Numbered from the stretch's first letter, positions 51,589 to 60,321 are shown. The stretch is 64,000 bases of DNA from JAJDYQ01 sp942491945 (GCA_942491945.1 CALODD010000050.1:48226-112225); one strand, 5' to 3'. Translations and numbers: made by a program. The notes: generated by a model not told the origin, from the letters alone.

Positions 51589-52839
51589 ATGACTGCCGAA
51601 GTTGCTGTTATTAACAAATCTGCTGTTGCAATTGCATCTGATAGTGCTGTCACAATTGAATTAATTGATTCAAGTGGGCGCATAAACGATAAAATATACA
51701 ATACCGCCAATAAACTATTCTCTTTATCTAAGTATGCCCCTGTAGGAATTATGGTTTACAACACCATGGAGCTTGGTGGGCTACCTTGGGAAACCATAAT
51801 CAAAGAATACAGAAGAAAATTAGGTGAGCGCACCTTTCCTCAACTAGAAGAATACGCAGATGATTTCTTTAACTTTTTGTGTCAAAACAAAACCTTATTT
51901 CCAGAATCCCAAATACAGGCTGTTCTATTCAAGATAGCTGCGCGTTATTTTAAGCACTTAAGTGGAAACATAAAATCAAATCGAGATGCAAAGAAGCTTT
52001 TCGCCAAAGAAATCGAAAACTTAGAAAAACTCGAATTTGCACAATCATTTAGTGAAAGTGACACCACATTACCCAAGGCCTATATAGATGCCATTGATGA
52101 GGCCGCAAAGATCGTATTTACCCCTCCACAGATCAGGAATTTAAAAACAAAATATAGGCGGCTTGCGGCCTTAGCTCTAACCAAGAATGTTCATTTAAGT
52201 GGTTATTCTGGTGTAGTTATTACAGGCTTTGGTGAAGACGATATGTTTCCTATGCTTTGCGAATATAAAACAGACTTAATTTTTTCAGGCAAGGTCAGGA
52301 AAGAAAAATTACAAGAATATCAACCAAATGGTTTTGAAGCCGGCAAAGTTTTATCTTTTGCACAACAAGATATCACTAAGACCATTCTAGAGGGTATAAA
52401 CCCTAGCTATGCTTCAGAGATTCAGAGCACGGCCATCGACTTTTTTGCTCTGCTACCCCAAAACCTTATTGACGGTATAAATGAACTCAACAAAGCTCAA
52501 AAAGACCATTATAAACAAAAAGCCCTAGAAGCCTCCGTCGAAGCCATCAAGGACTTTTTTAAACGTATGGATAAGGAACGCAAAGATAAACATACTTTCC
52601 AGATTGAGAATGCTATACAAATGATGCCATTTAGCGAACTAGCGGAAATTGCAGAACTATTCATTAAATTAACCCAAGTAAGGCGAAGACTTTCACCAGA
52701 TAGTGAGACTGTAGGTGGTGCAATTGATGTTGCAGTAATTTCCAAGGCTGATGGTTTCGTTTGGGTAAAAAGAAAGTTTTACTTTGACAAGGATTTGAAC
52801 TACTCTTTTCTTGGTAACTATCTAACTGTAAATGACTAA
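51589..52839 (+). CDS. proteasome-like Ntn-hydrolase family protein
   Basis: A 416-residue protein of AT-rich codon use. Its N-terminus after Met follows the proteasome beta / HslV pattern: Thr1 (MTAEVAVINKS), Asp17 (AIASDSAVT) and Lys41 (ANKLFSLSKYAPVGIMVYN), which aligns with the catalytic Lys33 after an 8-residue insertion. Asp17 falls exactly at its family position. Autocatalytic exposure of Thr1 is not needed because only Met precedes it. The C-terminal half (from about 190) is not recognised. The start codon has no strong ribosome site. It is followed by a small gene and lies in the recG island. Confidence 0.75.
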   Translation: MTAEVAVINKSAVAIASDSAVTIELIDSSGRINDKIYNTANKLFSLSKYAPVGIMVYNTMELGGLPWETIIKEYRRKLGERTFPQLEEYADDFFNFLCQNKTLFPESQIQAVLFKIAARYFKHLSGNIKSNRDAKKLFAKEIENLEKLEFAQSFSESDTTLPKAYIDAIDEAAKIVFTPPQIRNLKTKYRRLAALALTKNVHLSGYSGVVITGFGEDDMFPMLCEYKTDLIFSGKVRKEKLQEYQPNGFEAGKVLSFAQQDITKTILEGINPSYASEIQSTAIDFFALLPQNLIDGINELNKAQKDHYKQKALEASVEAIKDFFKRMDKERKDKHTFQIENAIQMMPFSELAEIAELFIKLTQVRRRLSPDSETVGGAIDVAVISKADGFVWVKRKFYFDKDLNYSFLGNYLTVND

Positions 52840-52864
52840 CGCTTCTCGTACAAAGGATTACATA

Positions 52865-53047
52865 ATGTTGATAAAACGAGGCGGATTAGGCGTTGACTTA
52901 GAGAATGAACTTGATGAGAAACTCAGGAATTTGTCATTTGCTAACAAACCTGATCTTGTCAACAAATCGCTCGAGGTCTTCAATAAAATTTACAAGGAAC
53001 AACCTATAAAAGCCGAGTCCAACATACCTCAAAAAAACCGCGCATAG
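52865..53047 (+). CDS. small protein following the proteasome-like gene
   Basis: A 60-residue protein from the ATG at 52865 (AAAGGA seven bases upstream); an in-frame start at 52832 would overlap the preceding gene by 8 bases and add 11 residues. The sequence, RGGLGVDLENELDEKLRNL then PDLVNKSLEVFNKIYKEQP, is helical and polar with no recognised family. It may be a partner or regulator of the proteasome-like protein. Its stop falls in the loop of a terminator. Confidence 0.55.
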   Translation: MLIKRGGLGVDLENELDEKLRNLSFANKPDLVNKSLEVFNKIYKEQPIKAESNIPQKNRA

Positions 53048-53060
53048 CGCGGTTTTTTTT
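53031..53060. terminator. bidirectional intrinsic terminator
   Basis: A stem of AAAAAAACCGCGC / GCGCGGTTTTTTT with a 3-base loop carries T-runs on both strands. It ends the island genes and recG from opposite sides. Confidence 0.94.
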
Positions 53061-53065
53061 ATTAT

Positions 53066-53137
53066 CTACACCTCAGCAAACTGCAAGCCCTGTTTCATCC
53101 AACGATATAATAATGGATCAATTAATTGTGGATATTT
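53066..53137 (-). repeat. direct-repeat copy B: current recG 3' end
   Basis: The last 24 codons of the intact recG, matching the remnant at 51245-51316 at 61 of 72 bases in the same orientation. Confidence 0.9.
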
Positions 53138-55159
53138 ATCGAATACGACTTTCGATGCTTCAACCACCTTAGGCATGAGCTCCTGATCTCGCATCAGGTC
53201 AGCGACACGTAAATCGAGTACGCCGGTTTGACGGGTTCCCAGCACTTCACCTGGCCCACGGATTTCCAGATCCCGCTTGGCGATTTCAAAGCCATCGGTG
53301 GTTTCACGCATGATGCCCAGACGCTCTTTTGCTACTTCACCGAGCGGCGATTTATACATGAGCACACAGGAACTTTGTTCGCTGCCTCGGCCTACGCGTC
53401 CGCGTAGCTGGTGTAACTGAGATAGACCGAGCCGTTCCGCATTTTCCATAATCATCAACGAGGCATTGGGCACATCGACGCCGACTTCAATGACGGTTGT
53501 TGCGACCAGCAAATCAATGTCACCGGCTTTGAAGCTTTGCATGATCTGTTCTTTTTCTACCGGCTTGAGTCGACCGTGTATCAGTTGCGTCGTTAAGTTA
53601 GGTAATTGCTCTTTCAACATGGATTCGGTGTCTGTTGCCGCCTGTGCCTGCAGTGCTTCCGACTCTTCAATCAGCGGGCATACCCAGTACACCTGTCTAC
53701 CCTGTGCACAGGCCTGTTCTACTCGCTGAATGATTTCATCGCGTCGTTCTTCCGGTATGACTACCGTTGTAACCGGCTGCCTGCCCGGCGGCAGTTCATC
53801 AATGATGGAAGTATCGAGATCGGCATAAGCACTCATGGCGAGCGTTCTCGGAATCGGTGTGGCCGTCATAATCATCTGATGCGGACGCAGGCCATCCTGC
53901 ATACCTTTCTCCATCAGCTTCAGGCGCTGGTGCACTCCGAAACGATGTTGTTCATCGACTATGATTAATCCGAGTTTGTTAAATACGACTTCATCCTGAA
54001 ACAGGGCATGGGTGCCGACCACCAGTTGCGCCTCGCCGCTTTCCACGTCATACATAGCCTGTTGTCGCGCCTTACCTTTTTGCTTGCCCGATAGCCATGC
54101 CAGCTTGATACCCAATGGCGTTAACCAGTTATCGAGATTTCTGAAGTGTTGTTCTGCGAGTATTTCGGTCGGTGCCATGAAGGCAACCTGATAGCCACTT
54201 TCAATCGCCTGCATCGCGGCCACCGTCGCCACCACGGTTTTACCTGAACCGACATCGCCCTGCACCAGACGCATCATGGGACAGGGCTTTTTCAGATCAC
54301 CGATAATTTCAGCGATGACTCGCGCCTGCGCACCGGTTAAATCAAAGCCCAGTTGCGGTCGTAATTTCTGATACAGGTTTTTACTTCCATCTGGGCCACC
54401 ATCCATCTGCGGTGCAGCATGCTCCTGCATTTTGCGTCTGAGTCGCTGCAGACTGACGTTATGTGCCAGTAATTCTTCAAAGGCCATGCGCTGCTGGCAG
54501 GGATGTTGTCCACTCTTCAGTTGCTCAGTCGATGCATCTGGTGGCGGGCGATGTAAATACTGCAAAGCCTCAGCCAGGGTATAACCACTGTCATCGTGAT
54601 ACAGCGCTTCGGGAACCAGCTCTTCGATCACGGTATCGCTTTGAATAAACTTCAGCGCCTGATCAGTCAGCTTGCGTAGAGACAGTTGGTGCACACCTTC
54701 TGTTGTCGGGTAAATTGCGGTTAGTGATTCTTCCATATCCAGAACATCGCCATCTACAATTCGCTGGTATTCCGGATGCACCATTTCAAAACCGCTAAAA
54801 CCACCACGGGCTTCGCCATAACAACGCAGTCGTGTTCCACGCGACAGGGCATTCTTTTGCGACTGGCTGAAATGAAAGAAGCGCAGCGTAATGGAGCCGG
54901 TGCCATCGGCGAGCCGGCACACCATCATCCGACGGCGACGATAGATTATTTCGGTAAGTTCGACTTCACCTTCTATGGCAACACGGTCACCGTGTTGCAG
55001 GCTACCGAGCGGGACAATGCGGGTTCGATCTTCGTAGCGGGAAGGCAGGTGAAACAGCACGTCCTGTACTGTCTCAATTCCCAGACCCTTAAGCTTTTCA
55101 GCAACCCGGCCACCAACGCCATGCAGGACGGTGACCGGGGACTGAAGTGTTGCTGACAC
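53066..55159 (-). CDS. recG: ATP-dependent DNA helicase RecG
   Basis: Branch-migrating helicase acting on stalled replication forks and Holliday junctions. The 697-residue protein has the N-terminal wedge domain with an OB fold (residues about 50-150), then the helicase core: Walker A GDVGSGKTVVA, motif II DEQHRFGV, motif III TATPIPRT and the C-terminal motif VI region QLRGRVGRG. TRG-type end RWMKQGLQFAEV. The last 24 codons are one copy of a direct repeat, so this end is probably imported with the island. Confidence 0.96.
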   Translation of the reverse strand: MSATLQSPVTVLHGVGGRVAEKLKGLGIETVQDVLFHLPSRYEDRTRIVPLGSLQHGDRVAIEGEVELTEIIYRRRRMMVCRLADGTGSITLRFFHFSQSQKNALSRGTRLRCYGEARGGFSGFEMVHPEYQRIVDGDVLDMEESLTAIYPTTEGVHQLSLRKLTDQALKFIQSDTVIEELVPEALYHDDSGYTLAEALQYLHRPPPDASTEQLKSGQHPCQQRMAFEELLAHNVSLQRLRRKMQEHAAPQMDGGPDGSKNLYQKLRPQLGFDLTGAQARVIAEIIGDLKKPCPMMRLVQGDVGSGKTVVATVAAMQAIESGYQVAFMAPTEILAEQHFRNLDNWLTPLGIKLAWLSGKQKGKARQQAMYDVESGEAQLVVGTHALFQDEVVFNKLGLIIVDEQHRFGVHQRLKLMEKGMQDGLRPHQMIMTATPIPRTLAMSAYADLDTSIIDELPPGRQPVTTVVIPEERRDEIIQRVEQACAQGRQVYWVCPLIEESEALQAQAATDTESMLKEQLPNLTTQLIHGRLKPVEKEQIMQSFKAGDIDLLVATTVIEVGVDVPNASLMIMENAERLGLSQLHQLRGRVGRGSEQSSCVLMYKSPLGEVAKERLGIMRETTDGFEIAKRDLEIRGPGEVLGTRQTGVLDLRVADLMRDQELMPKVVEASKVVFDKYPQLIDPLLYRWMKQGLQFAEV

Positions 55160-55218
55160 TGGAGTGAGCTGAATTAAATCTGGATCCCCGATTAAAGCAT
55201 TCGGGGATGACGTAATAA

Positions 55219-55605
55219 CTATTCAGCCAACACCATCACGGCATCCATTTCAACGCCTACACCTTTCGGTAAGGCCGCTACACCAACCGCAGCTCGGGCC
55301 GGGTAAGGCTGCTCGAAATAAGTCGCCATGACTTCGTTCACCAACGCAAAATTACCTAGATCCGTCAGGAAGATATTGAGCTTAGCGATATCGGCCAGCG
55401 AGCCACCCGCTTCTTCACAAATCGCCTGCAGATTATCAAAAACACGGCGGATATTAGCTTCCATATCGCCTTCCACAAGCTCCATAGTCTCTGGCACCAG
55501 TGGAATCTGGCCTGAGATATACACCGTATTACCGGCCTTTACAGCCTGCGAATATGTACCAATAGCCTGTGGTGCCTTATCTGTCGCGATGATTGTCTTG
55601 CTCAT
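55219..55605 (-). CDS. ridA: RidA family deaminase
   Basis: Hydrolyses reactive enamine/imine intermediates from PLP enzymes. The 128-residue protein carries the RidA signatures APQAIGTYSQAVKAGNTVYISGQIPL and PYPARAAVGVAALPKGVGVEMDAVMV, including the Arg (PARAAV) and Glu (VEMDA) of the active site. It is trimeric in the family. It is 60 bases upstream of recG in the same orientation and may be co-transcribed. Confidence 0.95.
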   Translation of the reverse strand: MSKTIIATDKAPQAIGTYSQAVKAGNTVYISGQIPLVPETMELVEGDMEANIRRVFDNLQAICEEAGGSLADIAKLNIFLTDLGNFALVNEVMATYFEQPYPARAAVGVAALPKGVGVEMDAVMVLAE

Positions 55606-55761
55606 TTGTCCTGTTCCTGGATGAAAAGTGGCGGCATTTTAGCAGGGCAGGGGCGTCTAAAAACCCTGAAAGCATAAAAAAAGGTTGCATTCACGCCCCA
55701 TGATGGTCTATAAATTACATATTAATCATTAAGTTACCGTATCTTCTTAATAGGACTTATT

Positions 55762-56016
55762 ATGTTTATTAACTTACTTGAGACCAAAGACGGCGTAAAA
55801 ATGGATCTGACACCTCGTCTGACAACGCCACGTTTGCCTAGCGGTGCAGTACACCATGGAACCTATGAGCTGGCTGGTCATAACGGCGATAGCGCGAACA
55901 AGATTGTGAATGTGATGCTGAATGCCTTCCGTAATCAACCAACCCCTACTGCGGTTGCCGGTCTAAAAGAGGCTTTGAAGAACGTCGTCGTAGCGAGCCA
56001 GTCTACCAAACACTAG
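55762..56016 (+). CDS. small hypothetical protein
   Basis: An 84-residue protein of unknown family. It begins FINLLETKDGVKMDLTPRLTT and has a second half FRNQPTPTAVAGLKEALKNVV that would form a helix. TAGGACTTATT before the ATG is a moderate ribosome site. It is divergent from ridA and convergent to the toxin gene. It may be a decayed or lineage-specific gene. Confidence 0.5.
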   Translation: MFINLLETKDGVKMDLTPRLTTPRLPSGAVHHGTYELAGHNGDSANKIVNVMLNAFRNQPTPTAVAGLKEALKNVVVASQSTKH

Positions 56017-56298
56017 CTCTTCGCGGGGCAGAGTTGTCTACTGGAGACTCCTCCCCGACACGATACCCAGACATTCAACTCTTTGAATGAGCTTCACTAC
56101 TATCCACCTGGCTCACATAACCAGGAATATCCCACATGAACCGACGTCATACACCTTAAGCGGCATCTCGCCGATGGCCTCAATAAACGCCCCCAGCGGC
56201 GGGAATAAATCTGGGTTCGAGAACAAGTCAAAGACCTTTGAATAGTATTTCTAGTTGGTGGATTTCATCCGCGTTATATTACCCCCAGCCCATGCTTT
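56017..56298. other. intergenic region with a possible gene remnant
   Basis: This 282-base gap contains, on the minus strand, an open run of 44 codons without a start (about 56110-56250). It includes KVFDLFSNPDLFPPLGAFIE and IGEMPLKVYDVG, and looks like protein sequence rather than random translation. It may be the remains of a lost gene. Nothing else is recognisable. Confidence 0.35.
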
Positions 56299-56583
56299 CT
56301 ACAGTTGCTCCGGCCACAGTCTGGCTGTGTGTAATACCCGTAATATCTCAATATCCTGATGAATGATTCGATAAGGCACGACGTATGGGAGCTGCTGTAT
56401 AACCAGCTCACGGGTATCGTGAATCCGCCCTTCTCGCCCCAGATACGGGTTATCTTTGAGCTTCAAAGTACTGTGCTGAATTTTCAATAACACCTGATGA
56501 GCGGCAACCGGATTATCCTGAGCAATGTAATCAGCAATATCTTCCAGATCACTCGCGGCTAACCGCGTCCAGCATAATTTCAT
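56299..56583 (-). CDS. ParE/RelE-type toxin
   Basis: A 94-residue basic protein of the ParE/RelE superfamily. Marks are the N-terminal WTRLAASDLEDIADYIAQDN, then VAAHQVLLKI, the GREGRIHDTRELVIQQLPYVVPY strand with Arg and the C-terminal HTARLWPEQL. The W-T-x-x-A-x-x-D-L pattern is typical of ParE, which poisons gyrase, but the target is not proven here. It is 12 bases downstream of its antitoxin. Confidence 0.9.
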   Translation of the reverse strand: MKLCWTRLAASDLEDIADYIAQDNPVAAHQVLLKIQHSTLKLKDNPYLGREGRIHDTRELVIQQLPYVVPYRIIHQDIEILRVLHTARLWPEQL

Positions 56584-56595
56584 GGAAGAAAGAGG

Positions 56596-56835
56596 CTATT
56601 CGGCTGATGCGTATTTATCAAACAAACGCTGCATATCGCCATCACTGGCAAAATCACCCTGATCAGCAGCATCGATGCCAGCCTGAATATCCAGTAACTG
56701 CTGCTTCTCACGTGCCAGATATTCACGCAATCCCTGATTCAGATGATAGGCCATCGAACGATGAGTATGTTCAGCAATGGATTTCAAGTCCTTTTTAATA
56801 TCGCTATCCACGCGAAAAGTCAGTGATTCACTCAT
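56596..56835 (-). CDS. RHH (CopG/ParD-like) antitoxin
   Basis: The 79-residue protein from the ATG at 56835 begins SESLTFRVDSDIKKDLKSIA, a ribbon-helix-helix, with a C-terminal acidic segment (AGIDAADQGDFASDG) that would wrap the toxin. Additional upstream codons open to 56955 have no coding character. Antitoxin precedes toxin in the standard order. A palindromic site 27 bases upstream of the start is the likely autoregulatory operator. Confidence 0.88.
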   Translation of the reverse strand: MSESLTFRVDSDIKKDLKSIAEHTHRSMAYHLNQGLREYLAREKQQLLDIQAGIDAADQGDFASDGDMQRLFDKYASAE

Positions 56836-56861
56836 GGGGTTTCCGGTTAAGCACATCAGTT

Positions 56862-56886
56862 GCTTACACTGTAAGACAATGTAAGC
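56862..56886. promoter_or_regulatory. predicted operator of the ParE-type module
   Basis: GCTTACA and TGTAAGC are spaced by 11 bases, and the left one is part of TTACA-C-TGTAA, a perfect 11-base palindrome. Three TTACA/TGTAA half-sites in 25 bases fit binding of RHH dimers. Confidence 0.65.
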
Positions 56887-56945
56887 GATCCTGCAAATAA
56901 CAGCCTGTTTATCTACTAACGGGGGCAAACGGGACGCGACCTCGA

Positions 56946-58169
56946 CTATCCCCAAGCTTTCCGTAATTCTTCAATTTTCTCTGTCCGTGCTCGGCTAATT
57001 GCCTGGGCAACGGCAGGTCCCTTCAGGCCCTCGATTAGCGGCTTTACATCGATATCACTCGATACTTCATAAGCATCATTCATCTGCTGCGTTTGCGGCG
57101 GCAATATATCTTCATAGCCGGTACGACCACGCGCGTCAGCTTCGCAAGCTAATAGAAACTGCTGAAAACGTTCAGGACGACGATAGGCATCGATAGCCTG
57201 TAACTTCTCGACAATTGTCGATGACTTCATTTCTGCGACCCGGTGGTAATGGCCGTGATGTTCAGCAACGACAATCGCCAGATCACGATAATGATTTGGC
57301 ACCCGCATCCGCTGGCTCACCTCTTTCACCAGTTTCACGCTACGAAATTCATGGCCACGATGTGAAGGCAGAATATCGGCTGGTGTCGTACCTTTTCCCA
57401 GATCATGCACCAGTGCCGCAAAACGCACCGGCAGGTCCTCCGTCAACCGTGCCGCCTGATCCAGCACCATCATAGTATGTACTCCGGTATCAATTTCCGG
57501 ATGCCAGCGCTCAGGCTGCGGTACTCCCCATAGACGTTCCAGTTCCGGCATCAGAACCTTAAGTGCGCCACACTCGCGTAATACCTCGAAAAATACTGAA
57601 GGAGAATCTGCAGATAATGCCTTATGCATCTCCGCCCAGACGCGCTCTGGGACTAGTGCATCAACCTCACCCGCTTCCACCATTTGCCGCATCAACTGCA
57701 TGGTTTCATCTGCTACAGAAAATCCCAGCGCATGAAAACGCGCCGAAAAGCGCGCAATTCGCAGTATACGGACGGGATCTTCGGCGAACGCGTCAGAAAC
57801 ATGTCGCAGCTCTCTCTTTTTAATATCGGCCAGGCCGTCGTAGGGATCGATCAACTCACCGTTCTGATCTTTGGCAATGGCATTGATAGTCAGATCACGA
57901 CGTTGCAGATCTTCTTCCAGCGTTACACCGGGGGAGGCATGAAAACTAAAGCCATGATAGCCAGGCGCTGTTTTACGCTCGGTGCGCGCCAACGCATATT
58001 CTTCATGGGTTTCTGGATGCAAAAAGACAGGGAAGTCTTTACCGACCGGGCGATAGCCCGCATTAGCCATGGCTTCCGGGGTTGACCCCACCACGACCCA
58101 GTCATGTTCTTTTACGGGTAGCTGTAACAACTCATCGCGCACAGCCCCACCTACGAGGTAAGTCTTCAT
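56946..58169 (-). CDS. cca: multifunctional CCA-adding tRNA nucleotidyltransferase
   Basis: Adds CCA to tRNA 3' ends. The 407-residue protein has the nucleotidyltransferase motif YLVGGAVRDELL, the metal-binding Asp pair in EHDWVVVGS and RRDLTINAIAKDQNGELIDPY, and an HD domain (FAALVHDLGKGTTP) that gives phosphohydrolase activity in long CCA enzymes. It lies upstream of the toxin-antitoxin module in the same orientation. Confidence 0.95.
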   Translation of the reverse strand: MKTYLVGGAVRDELLQLPVKEHDWVVVGSTPEAMANAGYRPVGKDFPVFLHPETHEEYALARTERKTAPGYHGFSFHASPGVTLEEDLQRRDLTINAIAKDQNGELIDPYDGLADIKKRELRHVSDAFAEDPVRILRIARFSARFHALGFSVADETMQLMRQMVEAGEVDALVPERVWAEMHKALSADSPSVFFEVLRECGALKVLMPELERLWGVPQPERWHPEIDTGVHTMMVLDQAARLTEDLPVRFAALVHDLGKGTTPADILPSHRGHEFRSVKLVKEVSQRMRVPNHYRDLAIVVAEHHGHYHRVAEMKSSTIVEKLQAIDAYRRPERFQQFLLACEADARGRTGYEDILPPQTQQMNDAYEVSSDIDVKPLIEGLKGPAVAQAISRARTEKIEELRKAWG

Positions 58170-58195
58170 GGCGGGGATTATAGATCAGGTAGAAA

Positions 58196-59179
58196 CTAGA
58201 CTTCGTTATCGATTCTTCGTGCGTATTGTCTGAACTCATCATAACGATTGCGTTGCTTCTTTCCTTGCAGGTAGCGCGGCACAATCGTCTCAAGTGGTGT
58301 TGACTCTATGCCAAGCAAACCCAGACCATCGTTTTCACACTGGCTACCTGTTTTTAGAGAATAGAAATTGTCCATGCTAAACGGCTTACCCGGCACCATT
58401 TCCAGAACTGCTGCCTGAAACATGGAAACGCGGTCGGCCAGTGGAATCACCTTGCGTCGGCGACCTGTCAGCTCACCCGTGTATTCGACGAGCTCTCGCA
58501 ACGTATATTGACGTGGGCCACATAAGTCATAACGCTCATCATAAGTTGATGGATCTTCCAGTGTACGCACAAACGCCGCGGCCACATCTTCCACATAGAC
58601 CGGCGCCAGCTTCACATCACTACAGGCCAACGGAAATACCAACGGTGAATAACGCAATAAATCGGCAAAGCGATTAAAGAACTGATCATTTTCGCCAAAC
58701 ACGACTGAAGGACGAAAACGAGTGACAAACAGATCATCACCGGCATCAACATGTAATAACTGTTCTGCTTCACCTTTGGTGCGTAAGTATTGACTCTTTC
58801 CAGTGCCTGCATCGGCACCCAGTGCACTCATGTGCAAAAGACGTGGAACCTGAGCTTTCCAACAGGCGCGCATCACATCGCCCGGCAGCTTTACATGCAG
58901 GTCACGAAACGACTGAAAGCGAAATTCATTCAGAATACCGACCAGGTTGATCACCGCATCCATGCCCTGAAAGTGTTTTTCCAGCACGCGCAAATCACGC
59001 ACATCGGCTTTCACCATGCGCACGCCGGGATTAACCAGTAAATCTCTGGAACGTTCTGGGCGACGACTCAGAACCGTGACCTTTCGACCGGATGCAACCA
59101 ACTGTTGCACCAGCGCATGGCCAACAAATCCCGTACCCCCCAGCACACAAACCTGTCGAATAGATGACATTTTTTTCAT
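58196..59179 (-). CDS. NDUFA9-like NAD(P)-binding epimerase-family protein
   Basis: A 327-residue protein with an N-terminal Rossmann fold (VCVLGGTGFVGHALVQQLVAS) and the atypical short-chain dehydrogenase pattern of the complex I NDUFA9 family (GMDAVINLVGILNEF). The catalytic Tyr-x-x-x-Lys of epimerases is not conserved, so it may be a structural or regulatory NAD(P) binder. Start is set at MKKMSSIRQ; the Met three residues later is equally likely. It is 26 bases upstream of cca in the same orientation. Confidence 0.85.
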   Translation of the reverse strand: MKKMSSIRQVCVLGGTGFVGHALVQQLVASGRKVTVLSRRPERSRDLLVNPGVRMVKADVRDLRVLEKHFQGMDAVINLVGILNEFRFQSFRDLHVKLPGDVMRACWKAQVPRLLHMSALGADAGTGKSQYLRTKGEAEQLLHVDAGDDLFVTRFRPSVVFGENDQFFNRFADLLRYSPLVFPLACSDVKLAPVYVEDVAAAFVRTLEDPSTYDERYDLCGPRQYTLRELVEYTGELTGRRRKVIPLADRVSMFQAAVLEMVPGKPFSMDNFYSLKTGSQCENDGLGLLGIESTPLETIVPRYLQGKKQRNRYDEFRQYARRIDNEV

Positions 59180-59294
59180 TTCCCCTGTGATCTTGCAAAG
59201 ATACCCTACTCACGCTGTGAACAACAAGCCCACAATCACTTTCTTTACAGCATCTGCTAAACTCCTGCCGCCGAAAACATAACAAAGGAACCTC

Positions 59295-59912
59295 ATGGCT
59301 CGCGGGCAGCTTTACATCGTCTCCGCACCTTCGGGTGCAGGTAAAACCAGCCTTGTTAATGCGTTAATCGAACGGGATACCTGCATTGCGGTATCTGTAT
59401 CGCATACGACTCGTGCGATGCGCCCCGGCGAAGTCGACGGCAGCAACTACCACTTTGTATCACAGGAAGATTTCAATCAATTGATCAAGGACAATGATTT
59501 CCTTGAACATGCGCAGGTGTTCGATAATTTTTATGGGACATCTCGCAGCGGGATCGAAGATCAGCTTGCTTTGGGACTCGATGTCATTCTCGAAATCGAC
59601 TGGCAGGGCGCTCGTCAGGTACGTGAGCAAATTCAGGATACGATTAGTATCTTTATTATTCCGCCCTCGCGTGATGCCTTACGTGAACGACTCACAGATC
59701 GCGGACAGGATGACCAGGACATTATCGATCGCCGAATGCGCGATGCTGTTAGCGAAACATCGCATTACGATGAATACGACTATCTCATTATTAATGACTC
59801 ATTCGACCAGGCGCTGAATGAGCTACAGGCTATTTTTACCGGCCAACGGATGGAGATTAGCCGTCAGAAAGAGAGAAATGCTGATCTTTTACAGGATTTG
59901 CTCTCAAAATAG
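59295..59912 (+). CDS. gmk: guanylate kinase
   Basis: Phosphorylates GMP to GDP. The 205-residue protein starts MARGQLYIVSAPSGAGKTSL, with the P-loop APSGAGKT, and has the GMP-binding SHTTRAMRPGEVDGSNYHF and the lid-region FIIPPSRDALRERL. Length and motifs match bacterial Gmk. It is the first gene of the gmk-rpoZ-spoT group, here split by a Fic module. Confidence 0.97.
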   Translation: MARGQLYIVSAPSGAGKTSLVNALIERDTCIAVSVSHTTRAMRPGEVDGSNYHFVSQEDFNQLIKDNDFLEHAQVFDNFYGTSRSGIEDQLALGLDVILEIDWQGARQVREQIQDTISIFIIPPSRDALRERLTDRGQDDQDIIDRRMRDAVSETSHYDEYDYLIINDSFDQALNELQAIFTGQRMEISRQKERNADLLQDLLSK

Positions 59913-60002
59913 CCGCTTTTAGCGGGAAAAACTGGTTTCGGTCTGCACAATTGATTACACTCCCGCACCCATTTAACCCGTCCCTGAATTACGGAGCAAA
60001 AC

Positions 60003-60275
60003 ATGGCACGCGTTACCGTTGAAGATTGCCTGGAAAATGTAGATAGCCGTTTTGAGCTGGTCACTAAAGCCGCCAAGCGTGCTCGTGATATTGCCATGGG
60101 TTCTGACCCACTGGTTGACTGGGCAAATGACAAGCCGACTGTCGTCGCACTTCGTGAAATCGCTGAAGGTCTGGAGCCAGTTGCACCAAAGACTGACGAA
60201 GAAGCTTTGATGGATGCTTTTGTTGATTCTGATGAAGAAGCTGCAGCGGCTACATCTGAAACACCTGCAGAATAA
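60003..60275 (+). CDS. rpoZ: RNA polymerase omega subunit
   Basis: The 90-residue omega chain begins MARVTVEDCLENVDSRFELV, with KAAKRARDIAMG, the conserved core that binds the beta' subunit. An acidic C-terminal tail (DSDEEAAAATSETPAE) follows. It lies between gmk and spoT as in many gammaproteobacteria, but is followed here by an inserted antitoxin-Fic pair rather than directly by spoT. Confidence 0.97.
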   Translation: MARVTVEDCLENVDSRFELVTKAAKRARDIAMGSDPLVDWANDKPTVVALREIAEGLEPVAPKTDEEALMDAFVDSDEEAAAATSETPAE

Positions 60276-60321
60276 ATAGCTCCGATTGGTAAAAACCCTG
60301 CTATTAATATAGTCTTCGGCT

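Larger units (their letters stand above)
51245..53137. mobile_element. island inserted at the 3' end of recG
   Basis: About 1.8 kb of AT-rich DNA lies between two direct repeats of the recG terminus. It carries the proteasome-like gene and a small following gene and no integrase. The arrangement resembles an element that brings its own copy of the host gene's end, as integrative elements at tRNA genes do. The boundaries given include both repeat copies. Confidence 0.7.
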
